A DNA stretch of 33,831 bases from Clostridiales bacterium (GCA_015056155.1 SVGU01000024.1:1-33831); one strand, 5' to 3'; shown: positions 9,365 through 17,625, counted from the first letter of the stretch. The notes: a model not told the origin generated them from the letters alone. Numbers and translations: made by a program.

Positions 9365-9778
9365 TCACGCCCTCTGGGTGAACTGGTGGCGGCACACCGG
9401 GCAGGTGATGCTCCGCTCCCCGGAGCCGCGCTTCATGCGCAGGCGGTTGCGGCAGCCCGGGCAGCGGAAATACTTGTAGGTCTTCATGCCCTTGAGGCGC
9501 AGGAAGAACTGCTTCACTTCCTTGGACGCCTTCTCAAAGAAGACGATGTAGCGGGCGTTCTCCGCCTGCCGTTTGGCGATGTTGCGGCTGAGGATGCGGA
9601 AGAGCGCGTAGACCAGCAGCGCGTTGCCCAGCAGTTCCAGGACCGGGCTGCGCAGGAAAATATTGATCACCAGCAGAGCGATGCATCCGCGCATGGCATG
9701 CCAGCTGATATTGTCCATGCCGTTGCGGCCGGTCATGAAGCGCGCCATCGCCATCTGAAGCCTTGTCAAAAAACCCAT
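9365..9778 (-). CDS. Membrane protein with C-terminal zinc ribbon
   Basis: The 137-residue protein has one or two hydrophobic helices (about residues 28-62), a basic helical stretch, and a C-terminal zinc ribbon, CPGCRNRL...ITCPVCRHQF, with two CxxC knuckles. It is the first gene of the chaperone island and its stop is 4 bp before the DUF5685 start. GGAGG lies 11 bases upstream of the ATG at 9778. The ribbon probably binds zinc structurally and faces the cytoplasm; the partner is unknown. A strong promoter lies 46-73 bp upstream. Confidence 0.8.
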   Translation of the reverse strand: MGFLTRLQMAMARFMTGRNGMDNISWHAMRGCIALLVINIFLRSPVLELLGNALLVYALFRILSRNIAKRQAENARYIVFFEKASKEVKQFFLRLKGMKTYKYFRCPGCRNRLRMKRGSGERSITCPVCRHQFTQRA

Positions 9779-9823
9779 AAACGTCCATTCCTCCCTGTTT
9801 CAGGCGGGCATAGCCCAACCTAT

Positions 9824-9851
9824 ATTATAAATACTACACCCGAATTTTCAA
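9824..9851 (-). promoter_or_regulatory. Promoter of the zinc-ribbon/DUF5685/J-protein/DnaK operon
   Basis: TTGAAA (9851-9846), a 16-bp spacer and TATAAT (9829-9824) lie on the minus strand. The operon diverges here from the GH2 operon within a 220-bp gap. Confidence 0.85.
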
Positions 9852-9929
9852 CCGAATATGAACAGAAAATCAAATTTTGTCCCTGACAGCGCCCTTCAGG
9901 CAAAATTCCTCGCCTGCCGCTTTGCCGGA

Positions 9930-9958
9930 TTGAAAAATGCGCCGCAGCCCGCTATAAT
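9930..9958 (+). promoter_or_regulatory. Promoter of the GH2/FliB-like operon
   Basis: TTGAAA (9930-9935), a 17-bp spacer and TATAAT (9953-9958) precede the GH2 start by 40 bp. It rules out starts upstream of about 9965. Confidence 0.88.
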
Positions 9959-9998
9959 GGAAGGCAGCAATCCGACATTCCGATGGGAGGATACGAGC

Positions 9999-12656
9999 AT
10001 GCAGAAGATCGACCTTTCCGGCCTGTGGCAGGTATATCTGGACGCAGAGAAGCAGCCGGGGCTTCCCGCCGCCTATCCCGACGCCATGACGCTCCCCGGC
10101 ACGACCTCCGCCGCCGGTCTCGGCCCGGAGAATCCCGCCCGGGAGACCTATTTCCTCACCGATGCGCACAAGTTCGAGGGCTATGCGTGGTTCACGCGCA
10201 CCTTTGAGGCCGGAGACTGGCAGGACATGGCCGTCCTCCTGCGGCTGGAGCGCACCCGCAAGACGACCGTGTGGCTCGACGGCAAGGAGGTCGGCAGCCA
10301 CTGCTCCCTGTGCGCGCCCCATCTGTATTTCCTGCCCGGCCTGGCGGCAGGCGTGCACACCCTCGTCATTCGCGTGGACAACACGGACTACCCCACCCGC
10401 GGCGGCCACCTGACCAGCCAGGACACCCAGAGCAACTGGAACGGTATCACGGGCGAGATCAGCCTGACGGTGGGCAAGTGCATCGTCACCGGCATCCAGG
10501 TCTTCCCGGACATTCCCGGGGGCAGAATACGCCTGCGCGCCTGTGTGACGGGCGAGCACAGCGGCTTCGCCTCCGTCGGCCTGCCCGGTCAGATGGAGCA
10601 GCTGATCCCCATTCACGGCCAGGCGCTGGAGGGAACGCTCCCTCTCACGGGCAGCGAGGCCCTCTGGGACGAGTTCGAGCCGAACCTGCACACCCTCACC
10701 ATCGACGTGGAGGGCGACGTATACGAAACCACCTTCGGTCTGCGCAAATTTGAAACAAAGGGCCGAAGCCTCCTGTGCAACGGGCGCGAGGTGTTCCTGC
10801 GCGGCAAGCACGACGGCCTCATCTTCCCCCGGACCGGCTATGCGCCCACGGACGTGGACAGCTGGCGCAGGGTGCTGCAGACGGCGAAGGACTACGGCGT
10901 CAACCACTACCGTTTCCACACCTGCTGCCCGCCGGACGCCGCCTTCACCGCCGCAGACGAGCTGGGCATCGTCATGTCCCCGGAGCTGCCCTTCTGGGGT
11001 ACCATCCGCGAGGAGGGCGAGGAGGGATACGACGCGGCCGAGAACACCTTCCTCTTCGGCGAGGGCCTGCGAATGCTGGGCGAATTCGGCCATCACCCCT
11101 CCTTCGTGTTCATGTCCATGGGCAACGAGCTGTGGGGCTCGAAGAAGGAGCTGAACCGGATGCTGGCGGCATACCGCCGCTTCGACCCGGACAAGCTCTA
11201 CATTTCCGGCGCGAACAACTTCCAGTGGGTGCCGGAGGTGCTGCAGGAGGAGGACGTCTTCGTGGGCGTGCGCCTCTCCGGCGACCGCCTCATCCGCGGC
11301 AGCTACGCCATGTGCGACGCGCCGCAGGGCATCGTGCAGGTGACGGAGCCGGAATCCGTCTCCGACTACGACCGGATGATCGCCCCGGAGGTCATGTCCG
11401 GCGCGTCCGGCAAGACCGGCAAGATCCAGATCCAGTACGGCACCGGCGTCAAGGAGGTCGACGCCCAGTCGGCGCAGGCCTTCATCCCCCAGGTGCCCGT
11501 CATCAGCCACGAGGTCGGCCAGTATGAGTTCTACCCCGACTTCAACGAGATCGACCGCTACACCGGCCCGCTCAAGGCCCGCAGCTTCGAGGTGTTCCGC
11601 GAGCGGCTGCAGGCAGCGGGGCTCTGGGAGGACCATGAGCGCTTCTTCCGCGCGGCGGGCCAGCTGGCCATCGACTGCTACCGCCGGGAGATCGAGACCT
11701 TCCTGCGCACCTCCGAGCTCAGCGGCTTCCAGCTCCTGGACCTGCAGGACTTCACCGGCCAGGGCACGGCGCTGGTGGGCGTGCTGAACGCCTTCATGGA
11801 ATCCAAGGGGCTGATCACCCCTGCCCAGTGGCGACAGTTCTGCGCATCGACGGTGGTGCTGGGCTGCTTTGAGCGCTTCGTCCTCGCAGAGGGCGACGAG
11901 CTGACCTTCTCCGTGCAGGTATCCGAGTGCGATCCCCGCCGCCGGCACAGCGCCGTCTGCTGCGAGCTGCTGGACGGCGAAAGCCTGCTGGCCGTCGCAA
12001 CCGTTCCCGTCCAGGAGACCGGCCGCCGCCTCAGCCGGAAAACCGAGGTATGCTTCGGGCAGGTCTGGACGCATTCCGACCGGCCCGTCCGCCTCACCGT
12101 CCGCCTGACGCTGGAGGATGGCACTCACAATACCTACCCCCTGTGGATTTTCCCGCAGAAGAACGTGCAGATCACAAAGGATGGTATCGTTTCGGGAGAG
12201 AAGCGGATCCGATTCGTCCGCAGCGTCGCGGAAGCCAAAGCCTGCGGCATGCCCGCCATCGTCATCCCGGACTGCAAGGGCAAGCTCCCCGCCGCCTACG
12301 CCAGCGATTTCTGGTGCTATCCGATGTTCCGCAGCATCTCCCAGAGCATGGGCAAGCCCCTGCCGGTCGGCACCCTCGGCCTGTGCGTGGACGCGCAGCA
12401 CCCGTGGCTGGAGGGCTTCGTGAAGGAGGACTGCACCACCCCCGCCTGGTACCGCATCCTCCAGACGGCGCACTGCGAGAACACGCCCTGCGCCGCGCCG
12501 GTCGTGCAGATGATCGACAACACCGAGCGCTGTCAGCGGCTGTGCATCCTCTGGGAGGAGGAGGGCGTGCCGCACCTGACCGCCCGGCTGTGGGAGGACG
12601 CGGAGGACGTGACCGTGCGCGCCTTCGCCGCATCCCTTGCGGAGGCGATGGCATGA
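9999..12656 (+). CDS. Glycoside hydrolase family 2 protein
   Basis: The 885-residue enzyme has the GH2 order: an N-terminal sugar-binding jelly roll (residues about 1-180, including WFTRTFEAGDW and WLDGKEVG), an Ig-like domain (about 180-260), and a TIM barrel entered by the motif FGLRKFETKGRSLLCNGREV. The acid/base candidate is Glu377 in SMGNELWG and the nucleophile candidate is Glu505 in ISHEVGQYEF. Two further beta domains follow. GH2 retaining enzymes release beta-galactose, mannose, glucuronic acid and others; the substrate is not readable here. No signal peptide is present, so it should act in the cytoplasm on imported oligosaccharides. The start at 9999 has GGGAGG 8 bases upstream and lies after the promoter. 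Its stop overlaps the next start as ATGA. Confidence 0.9.
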   Translation: MQKIDLSGLWQVYLDAEKQPGLPAAYPDAMTLPGTTSAAGLGPENPARETYFLTDAHKFEGYAWFTRTFEAGDWQDMAVLLRLERTRKTTVWLDGKEVGSHCSLCAPHLYFLPGLAAGVHTLVIRVDNTDYPTRGGHLTSQDTQSNWNGITGEISLTVGKCIVTGIQVFPDIPGGRIRLRACVTGEHSGFASVGLPGQMEQLIPIHGQALEGTLPLTGSEALWDEFEPNLHTLTIDVEGDVYETTFGLRKFETKGRSLLCNGREVFLRGKHDGLIFPRTGYAPTDVDSWRRVLQTAKDYGVNHYRFHTCCPPDAAFTAADELGIVMSPELPFWGTIREEGEEGYDAAENTFLFGEGLRMLGEFGHHPSFVFMSMGNELWGSKKELNRMLAAYRRFDPDKLYISGANNFQWVPEVLQEEDVFVGVRLSGDRLIRGSYAMCDAPQGIVQVTEPESVSDYDRMIAPEVMSGASGKTGKIQIQYGTGVKEVDAQSAQAFIPQVPVISHEVGQYEFYPDFNEIDRYTGPLKARSFEVFRERLQAAGLWEDHERFFRAAGQLAIDCYRREIETFLRTSELSGFQLLDLQDFTGQGTALVGVLNAFMESKGLITPAQWRQFCASTVVLGCFERFVLAEGDELTFSVQVSECDPRRRHSAVCCELLDGESLLAVATVPVQETGRRLSRKTEVCFGQVWTHSDRPVRLTVRLTLEDGTHNTYPLWIFPQKNVQITKDGIVSGEKRIRFVRSVAEAKACGMPAIVIPDCKGKLPAAYASDFWCYPMFRSISQSMGKPLPVGTLGLCVDAQHPWLEGFVKEDCTTPAWYRILQTAHCENTPCAAPVVQMIDNTERCQRLCILWEEEGVPHLTARLWEDAEDVTVRAFAASLAEAMA

Positions 12657-13597
12657 GGCTGATCGCTCCCGATTGCTACCCCCTGTTTCGCTGCATCGCG
12701 GACAGATGCCGCCACTCCTGCTGCATCGGCTGGGAGATCGACGTGGATCCGGACAAGCGGGAGATGTACCGCAGCGTCCCCGGCGCCTTCGGGGAGCGCC
12801 TGAACGCGGCCATCGACGACAGCGGCGATGCGCCCTGCTTCCGCCTCGGCCCGGACGAGCGCTGCCCGATGCTGAACCAAAGCGGCCTGTGCGACCTGAT
12901 CACAGCCCTCGGCGAGGAAGCCCTGTGCCAGATCTGCGCCGATCATCCGCGGTTCCGCAATTTCTACACCGACCGGACGGAGATCGGCCTGGGCCTGTGC
13001 TGCGAGGAGGCGGCGCGCCTGATCCTCTCCCGGGAGGAGCCGATGACCCTGATCACGCTGGAAGACGACGGCGTGCAGGAGGAGCCGGACGATGAGGAGC
13101 TGGCGGTGCTGCGCATGCGCGGTCTGCTGATCGCGATCATGCAGGACCGGAGCGTCCCCGTCACGGAACGCCTGCAGCGCCTGACGGACACGGCGCAGAC
13201 AAGCCTCCCCCGGCGCACGATCGCGGAATGGGCGGAGATCTACCGTGACCTGGAACGCCTTGACCCGGCATGGGACGGGGTGCTGGACAGCCTGTCCGCC
13301 CATCCGGACGCGCAACCGCCCGCCGCGCTGGAGACTGCCTTCGAGCAGTTCGCCGTGTACCTGCTGTACCGCCATTATCCCGGCACGCTGGAGGACGGCG
13401 ACAGCGAAGGCCGGGTGAAGCTCACCGCGCTGTCCGTGACGCTGCTGATGCGCCTGTGCGCCGTGCACGCCGCGCAGCACGGCCGCTGCACCCTCGAAGA
13501 CTGCGCGGAATACGCCCGCATGTACTCCGCCGAGATCGAGTACTCCGAGGACAACCTCGCCGCATTGCTGGACGAGGTGTATGCGGAGGAGGCCTGA
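12653..13597 (+). CDS. FliB/YkgJ-type Cys-cluster protein (annotated in relatives as lysine-N-methylase)
   Basis: The 314-residue protein starts MRLIAPDCYPLFRCIADRCR and has Cys at 8, 14, 19, 23 and 24 (CRHSCCIGWEID), followed by a second cluster (CPMLNQSGLC, then CQICADHPRF, then GLCCEEA). This is the CxxC-rich core of the YkgJ/FliB family, thought to hold a zinc or iron-sulphur centre. FliB methylates flagellin lysines in Salmonella, but many Bacillota homologues occur without flagellar genes, as here, so that role should not be assumed. The ATG overlaps the GH2 stop by 4 bases (ATGA), showing translational coupling. A strong terminator follows at 13635. Codon use matches the neighbours. 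Confidence 0.85.
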   Translation: MRLIAPDCYPLFRCIADRCRHSCCIGWEIDVDPDKREMYRSVPGAFGERLNAAIDDSGDAPCFRLGPDERCPMLNQSGLCDLITALGEEALCQICADHPRFRNFYTDRTEIGLGLCCEEAARLILSREEPMTLITLEDDGVQEEPDDEELAVLRMRGLLIAIMQDRSVPVTERLQRLTDTAQTSLPRRTIAEWAEIYRDLERLDPAWDGVLDSLSAHPDAQPPAALETAFEQFAVYLLYRHYPGTLEDGDSEGRVKLTALSVTLLMRLCAVHAAQHGRCTLEDCAEYARMYSAEIEYSEDNLAALLDEVYAEEA

Positions 13598-13634
13598 ACA
13601 CACATACGCCCATTTCTCCCGGACAATGGAAGAA

Positions 13635-13676
13635 GCCCCGCTCTCCGCACAGGCTGCAGGAGAACGGGGCATTTTT
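13635..13676 (+). terminator. Terminator between the GH2 operon and the ADP-ribosylglycohydrolase gene
   Basis: GCCCCG(C)TCTCC pairs with GGAGA(A)CGGGGC around a 12-base loop and is followed by ATTTTT on the plus strand. It lies between convergent genes, and a TTCTTCC tract on the other side may let it serve the minus strand too. Confidence 0.9.
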
Positions 13677-13685
13677 CTGCCTCGA

Positions 13686-14729
13686 TCAGTACGGGACACG
13701 GTCCGCGATGAAGTCCACCGCGTCAACGAGCGCGCCCAGCAGGAAGCCGTCGAGCCGGTCGAGCACGCGGCCGCGCAGCTCCTCCGGGATGGGGTATACC
13801 ACCTCGGCAAGGCTGCCCGCCATGGCGGCAATGGTGTCGGAGTCGCCGCCGATGGAGATGGCGCTGGCGATCACATCGGTGAAGCTGTCGTTCTCCAGGA
13901 ACGCGCAGATCGCCTGCGGCACAGATCCGGCGCAGGAGACGTCGAACTTGTACGTCGGGCGGATCTCATCCAGCGTGAAGTTCAGGTCGTAGAAGCGCGC
14001 GGCATATTCCCGCACGGCCGCCTTGTCCGCGCCGGTGCGCAGGAGGTAGATGCACCCCGCGATCACCACCGCGCCCTTGATGCCCTCGGGATGGTCATGG
14101 GTGACGCTGGAGGAGATCTCCGCCAGCTTCTCCGCCTCCTCCAGCGAACGCGCCGCCCAGCCGGGATAGGACGCGCGCATGGCAGAGCCGTTCGCCCAGC
14201 TGTTGTAGGGCTGCGGATCCTCCGAAGCGAGCCACGCGCGGAACCGACCGCCGTAGCCCGCCTTCGGGTAGCGGTTGCCGAACCGGTGGACATGCTCCTG
14301 CACCGACGCCAGCAGCTGCTCCCGCGCGCCGGGATGCTGCATCCAGTCCGCCGGGAGCTGGCTCAGCCCTTTTTGCAAGCCCTGCGCCACGGCACAGGTC
14401 ATCACCGTGTCATCCGTGAAGCGGGAGCGGGCGCTGATCATCTCCTCCGGCTGGAGCTTGCGGCTGATGTTGTGCCATTCATAGATGGAGCCGACGACGT
14501 CGCCGCAGACCGCGCCGAGCATCGCCGTCCTGCGCGGCGCTTCGCCCGGAATGAACCACTTGCCCGTGGGCGTCCATGTCACGACGGTCGTGCCGTCCGC
14601 CGCCGTATCCACCCGCGCCTTGCCGCTTTCCACGCCGCGGTCGATCTGCCGCTGCGCCATGATCATCGCCGTGCCGGGAGAATAGAGCGCCGGATCGCCA
14701 TAAACGCGCAGTTCTTCTTCCTTCCGCAT
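13686..14729 (-). CDS. ADP-ribosylglycohydrolase (DraG/ARH family)
   Basis: The 347-residue protein has the family metal-site motifs: GAVCGDVVGS near residue 71, FTDDTVMT near 104, NGSAMR in the middle, and SIGGDSDTIAAMAG near residue 290. These acidic and Thr residues hold two Mg2+ ions that help cleave ADP-ribose from Arg, Ser or DNA bases. About 65 extra residues precede the usual start, so there is a short N-terminal extension. I chose the ATG at 14729 (MRKEEE) because AGGAGG is 9 bases upstream; an ATG at 14762 is upstream in frame but would sit at the -10 region. The gene is a single unit with promoter at 14765-14793. No toxin-like ADP-ribosyltransferase is adjacent. Confidence 0.92.
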   Translation of the reverse strand: MRKEEELRVYGDPALYSPGTAMIMAQRQIDRGVESGKARVDTAADGTTVVTWTPTGKWFIPGEAPRRTAMLGAVCGDVVGSIYEWHNISRKLQPEEMISARSRFTDDTVMTCAVAQGLQKGLSQLPADWMQHPGAREQLLASVQEHVHRFGNRYPKAGYGGRFRAWLASEDPQPYNSWANGSAMRASYPGWAARSLEEAEKLAEISSSVTHDHPEGIKGAVVIAGCIYLLRTGADKAAVREYAARFYDLNFTLDEIRPTYKFDVSCAGSVPQAICAFLENDSFTDVIASAISIGGDSDTIAAMAGSLAEVVYPIPEELRGRVLDRLDGFLLGALVDAVDFIADRVPY

Positions 14730-14764
14730 ACCGAAAGCCCTCCTGTATCCATCTTCATACATTC

Positions 14765-14793
14765 ATTATACACCAGCCGCATCCGTCTGTAAA
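14765..14793 (-). promoter_or_regulatory. Promoter of the ADP-ribosylglycohydrolase gene
   Basis: TTTACA (14793-14788), a 17-bp spacer and TATAAT (14770-14765) lie on the minus strand, 36 bp upstream of the chosen start. Confidence 0.85.
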
Positions 14794-14826
14794 GCCGACG
14801 CACACCCATTCCCCGGGCATGCAGAA

Positions 14827-14854
14827 ACCCTCCCGCCACGCCGGGCAGGAGGGT
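14827..14854 (-). terminator. Terminator of the DUF4234 gene
   Basis: ACCCTCC and GGAGGGT arms with an inner GCC/GGC pairing form a GC-rich hairpin 17 bp past the stop at 14872. The T tail is short (TTTC). Confidence 0.65.
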
Positions 14855-14871
14855 GAAAGCACGTTGTCAGA

Positions 14872-15315
14872 TCAGCGGTTGATGTTGACGTTGATCACGG
14901 GGTTGGCACCGTAGCCGGCGCCGCTGTTGGGGTTGGCGTTGTAGGCGGAGCACAGGGTGTTCATGTTGGACATCATCAGGTGCAGCGCGATGAAGGGGCC
15001 CAGGCCGCACAGCATGGAGCCCAGCAGGTACCACAGCAGGAACTTGCCGCCGTCCACAGAGCAGGGCACACCGCGGCGGCTGCAGCCAAAGGCAATGCGC
15101 TCACACACGCCGTAATGCCACACGAGAGCATAGATGCCGCAGGTCAGCAGGGAGAACACGATGTACGCCAGCAGGCCCTTGGTGTGCTTGCCGTCGCTCT
15201 GGCAGGCAGCGTTCACGTCCTGCGCCAGGCCATGATAGAAGAACAGGCTGTAAATGCCCAGCGTCACGATGTTCAGCAGGATATAGACCAGCAGGCTGCG
15301 ATTCGTCTTCAGCAT
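14872..15315 (-). CDS. DUF4234 membrane protein
   Basis: The 147-residue protein has three hydrophobic helices (about residues 8-28, 48-68 and 92-115) and starts with the DUF4234 pattern LKTNRSLLVYILLNIVTLGI. The end is Asn/Gly-rich (NANPNSGAGYGANP). No catalytic residues are apparent. The ATG at 15315 has GGAGG 9 bases upstream; a TTG two codons earlier lies too close to that site. It is a single-gene unit between a consensus promoter and a hairpin terminator. The role is unknown; family members are small inner-membrane proteins. Confidence 0.85.
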   Translation of the reverse strand: MLKTNRSLLVYILLNIVTLGIYSLFFYHGLAQDVNAACQSDGKHTKGLLAYIVFSLLTCGIYALVWHYGVCERIAFGCSRRGVPCSVDGGKFLLWYLLGSMLCGLGPFIALHLMMSNMNTLCSAYNANPNSGAGYGANPVINVNINR

Positions 15316-15346
15316 ATTCAATAACCTCCAGAAAGTTGTTGTTCAT

Positions 15347-15375
15347 ATTATATTCATATTAGCGAAAATTGTCAA
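15347..15375 (-). promoter_or_regulatory. Promoter of the DUF4234 gene
   Basis: A perfect TTGACA (15375-15370), a 17-bp spacer and a perfect TATAAT (15352-15347) lie on the minus strand. This is the strongest match to consensus in the window, suggesting high constitutive expression. Confidence 0.92.
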
Positions 15376-15406
15376 CACGCAGCCTGCTATTCCTGATTTT
15401 TCCGGT

Positions 15407-16129
15407 TTACTGCGCCTCGCCCTTCTTCTTCAGATACCACGCCAGCACAGCGCCGCCGACCAGCAGCACCACGCCCACGCCGATGATGAAATTGCACAGG
15501 ATCATCGCCGGCTGCATCACCGCCATGCCGTCGCTGACCCCGTAGGCGCTGCTCACGCCGAAGCCGAAGGGGCTGCCGATCCCCAGGTCTGCGGCGCTCA
15601 GGCCAAGATCGCCGATGTCGATCACGTTGCCGGCGTTGTCATAGGCCGTGATCCCGCCGGATATGCCATGCATCGGTCCGCTGCCCATCCCGCTCCCCAG
15701 ACCGCCGATCGAACGGAACATTGCCTTTCCCACAAGGCCCATCGCCGCGAACAGCGCGCCGCCGATGGCCATGCGCACCCCGACGATCCAGCCGTACTGA
15801 CGGATCAGCCGCCCCAGAAAGCCGGGCAGATGGTCCACCCAGTCCGGGAGCTGACGGGCGCTCCCGCCGCAGGGTGCGTAGGGGTGCCCGCCCGGGGCGG
15901 CAGGCTCCTCCGGCGCGTCGCTCTCCGGAGCATCCTCCTCCGACAGCAGCCAGTCCGCCGTCACGCCGAAGGTCTTCGCCAGCAGCGGCAGCTTGCTGAT
16001 CTCCGGAGCCGCCTCGCCCGTCTCCCATTTCGAGATCGCCTGACGGCTCACGCCGATCTTTTCCGCCAGCGCCTCCTGCGAATAGCCCGCCTTTTTGCGG
16101 CAATGGTAGATCTTCTCATTCAGCTTCAT
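15407..16129 (-). CDS. XRE-family regulator with membrane-anchoring C-terminus
   Basis: The 240-residue protein starts with a Cro/C1-type helix-turn-helix (residues 3-60; recognition region GVSRQAISKWETGEAAP), a Pro-rich linker, and a C-terminal part with a hydrophobic span near residues 120-140 and another near residues 210-232 ending in the basic tail LKKKGEAQ. This architecture, an XRE domain tethered to the membrane, is common in Bacillota and suggests a sensor-regulator acting at the envelope. The start at 16129 has AGGAG 7 bases upstream; the ATG just before it (16132) is closer than usual. The promoter at 16287-16315 implies a leader of about 150 bases with hairpins. Its targets are not evident. 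Confidence 0.88.
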   Translation of the reverse strand: MKLNEKIYHCRKKAGYSQEALAEKIGVSRQAISKWETGEAAPEISKLPLLAKTFGVTADWLLSEEDAPESDAPEEPAAPGGHPYAPCGGSARQLPDWVDHLPGFLGRLIRQYGWIVGVRMAIGGALFAAMGLVGKAMFRSIGGLGSGMGSGPMHGISGGITAYDNAGNVIDIGDLGLSAADLGIGSPFGFGVSSAYGVSDGMAVMQPAMILCNFIIGVGVVLLVGGAVLAWYLKKKGEAQ

Positions 16130-16211
16130 CATTATGCTCCTTTCTGCCTCAAGGCATGTTCAGCATAGCATATCCGCGCTGAAAACACTGCCTACGAGGG
16201 CTGGAAATCCC

Positions 16212-16226
16212 GCAACCGGCGGTTGC
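16212..16226 (-). other. Hairpin in the leader of the XRE regulator
   Basis: GCAACC and GGTTGC pair around 3 bases. Together with the hairpin at 16244-16275 it forms a structured leader of about 150 bases; no known riboswitch is recognised. Confidence 0.4.
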
Positions 16227-16243
16227 AGTCCGCCTATTTTCGC

Positions 16244-16275
16244 AAAAAGACCGCGTCCGGCAAGAAAAGCCGGTC
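16244..16275 (-). terminator. Terminator-like hairpin within the XRE leader
   Basis: On the minus strand GACCGGC-TTTTCTT-GCCGG is followed by ACGCGGTC and then TTTTT. GACC can pair either with the adjacent GGAC arm or with the distal GGTC next to the T run, giving two alternative folds. It lies about 12 bases after the expected transcription start, so it could attenuate transcription. Confidence 0.45.
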
Positions 16276-16286
16276 GTTCACTTCAA

Positions 16287-16315
16287 ATTCTATCATACGA
16301 TCATCCGGCGTTCAA
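16287..16315 (-). promoter_or_regulatory. Promoter of the XRE regulator
   Basis: TTGAAC (16315-16310), a 17-bp spacer and TAGAAT (16292-16287) lie on the minus strand, about 158 bp upstream of the start codon. In the 366-bp gap 16130-16495 the other features are the leader hairpins and the GH26 promoter. Confidence 0.75.
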
Positions 16316-16436
16316 TAGCCGGCACCGGGAATTCTTCCTTTGTACCACGGCGTGCAGCTGGCTGCCCGGATCCCGCTGACCGAATGAACAAACAGGGCTT
16401 CCTGCAAAGATACATATGGCATTCCGCCCGCATCTG

Positions 16437-16445
16437 TGCTATACT
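16437..16445 (+). promoter_or_regulatory. Extended -10 promoter of the GH26 gene
   Basis: TGC followed by TATACT makes an extended -10 element; the -35 region (TGGCAT, 17 bp upstream) is poor. It lies about 50 bp before the GH26 start, with GGAGG at 16484-16488. Confidence 0.6.
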
Positions 16446-16495
16446 GGTGGCAGCGTTCTCACAACCATCACATTCCGCACCAAGGAGGACATCCC

Positions 16496-17461
16496 ATGGA
16501 ACGGATCACCACGCCCAGCAACCCGAACGCGCTGCCCTGTGTGCACCGGATGATGGCATACCTGGGCGAATTGACGGGCAAGGGCATCCTGACCGGCCAG
16601 CACACGAAGACCCGCGGGCAGGAGGAGCTGCATCACATCGAGCAGATCACCGGCAAGCAGCCCGCACTGCTGGGCTTCGAGCTGCTGTCCTACTCCCCCA
16701 ACATCAACTACCTGGATACCGACGAGGAATGCATGGAGGAGGTCGCGGGCAACTACGGCACCCTCCGGCAGGCATGGGAGTGGGCGGCGCAAAAGGGCGT
16801 CGTCACCTTCACATGGCACTGGTTCTCCCCCCTCGGCGGCCGGAGCAAGGCCTTCTACACCGCCAACACCGACTTCGACGCGAGCCTCGCGCTGGTGGAC
16901 GGAACCCCCGAAAACCGCGCCCTGCTCTCCGACATGGACATGATGGCGGGTCTGCTGCGTCCCTTCTGCGACGCCGGCGTGCCGATCCTCTGGCGGCCCT
17001 TCCATGAGAGCGAGGGCACCTGGTTCTGGTGGGGTGCAAAGGGCCCGGAGACCGTCAAGGGCCTCTGGCGGCTGATGTACGACCGCTTCACGAACCTGCA
17101 CCGCCTCAACAACCTCATCTGGGTCTGGAACGCCCCCGTCCCCGCCTGCTACCCCGGCGACGACGTGGTGGACGTCATCTCCCGCGACATGTATCCCCCG
17201 GCGCATGCCCACGGCGCGCATGTGGAAAAGCTGGAGGAGCTCCGCCGGATCACCAACCAGCCCAAGATCGCCCTGATCGGCGAGATCGGTACGATCCCCT
17301 CCGCGCAGGCGCTCGCGGATGAAAAGGCCGGCTGGGTCAGCTACATGACCTGGTGCGACGGCTTCTGCCTGAGCGAGGATTTCACGGACAACGACGCCCT
17401 GCGCGCGATGTACAGCCACCCCTGGGCGGTGACAAAGGACCGCCTGCCGGAGCTGTATTGA
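16496..17461 (+). CDS. Glycoside hydrolase family 26 protein (beta-mannanase type)
   Basis: The 321-residue protein is a single GH26 barrel. The acid/base motif is WRPFHE with Glu171, followed by the characteristic GTWFWWG; the nucleophile candidate is Glu263 in LIGEIGT. The N-terminal motif GKGILTGQHTK also fits the family. GH26 enzymes are mostly endo-beta-1,4-mannanases, with some exo-acting forms. There is no signal peptide or carbohydrate-binding module, so this one probably acts inside the cell on short manno-oligosaccharides. Start at 16496 with AAGGAGG 8 bases upstream. It is a one-gene unit; the phosphomannose isomerase-like fragment at the left edge and the GH2 gene hint at mannoside use, but they are not in one operon. 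Confidence 0.9.
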   Translation: MERITTPSNPNALPCVHRMMAYLGELTGKGILTGQHTKTRGQEELHHIEQITGKQPALLGFELLSYSPNINYLDTDEECMEEVAGNYGTLRQAWEWAAQKGVVTFTWHWFSPLGGRSKAFYTANTDFDASLALVDGTPENRALLSDMDMMAGLLRPFCDAGVPILWRPFHESEGTWFWWGAKGPETVKGLWRLMYDRFTNLHRLNNLIWVWNAPVPACYPGDDVVDVISRDMYPPAHAHGAHVEKLEELRRITNQPKIALIGEIGTIPSAQALADEKAGWVSYMTWCDGFCLSEDFTDNDALRAMYSHPWAVTKDRLPELY

Positions 17462-17514
17462 CAGCAGGATTTCCGCAATGAGACGGCGAATCTCTATCCG
17501 GAGCCGCCATTTTC

Positions 17515-17552
17515 CCCGTTCGTCCGCCGTCTGCAACCACTCACACCCGAAA
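17515..17552 (+). promoter_or_regulatory. LytTR-type direct repeats upstream of substrate gene 1
   Basis: Two boxes, CCCGTTCGT (17515-17523) and ACCACTCAC (17536-17544), start 21 bp apart, and the second runs on as ACCCGAAA. LytTR regulators usually bind direct repeats of about 9 bp spaced by two helical turns. The proximal box starts 39 bp before the -35 hexamer, exactly as at the WXG100 operon promoter (22855-22863). The proximal box lacks the central GT, so recognition rests mainly on the shared context. Confidence 0.65.
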
Positions 17553-17574
17553 AGCTGCGTTTCGTCGGGAATTG

Positions 17575-17603
17575 TTGCCGGGAACGGCATTTCCTGATAT
17601 GAT
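17575..17603 (+). promoter_or_regulatory. Promoter of the substrate 1/DUF4176 operon
   Basis: TTGCCG (17575-17580), a 17-bp spacer and TATGAT (17598-17603) lie 23 bp upstream of the GTG start. The -35 is imperfect, as expected for an activator-dependent promoter. Confidence 0.75.
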
Positions 17604-17625
17604 GTAGCCAATGGAGGGATCAATT

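Noticed and set aside
16273-16315. Two GTTC-containing sites resembling LytTR boxes near the XRE promoter
   Set aside because: They are 34 bp apart, not about 21, and one overlaps the -35 of the XRE promoter.
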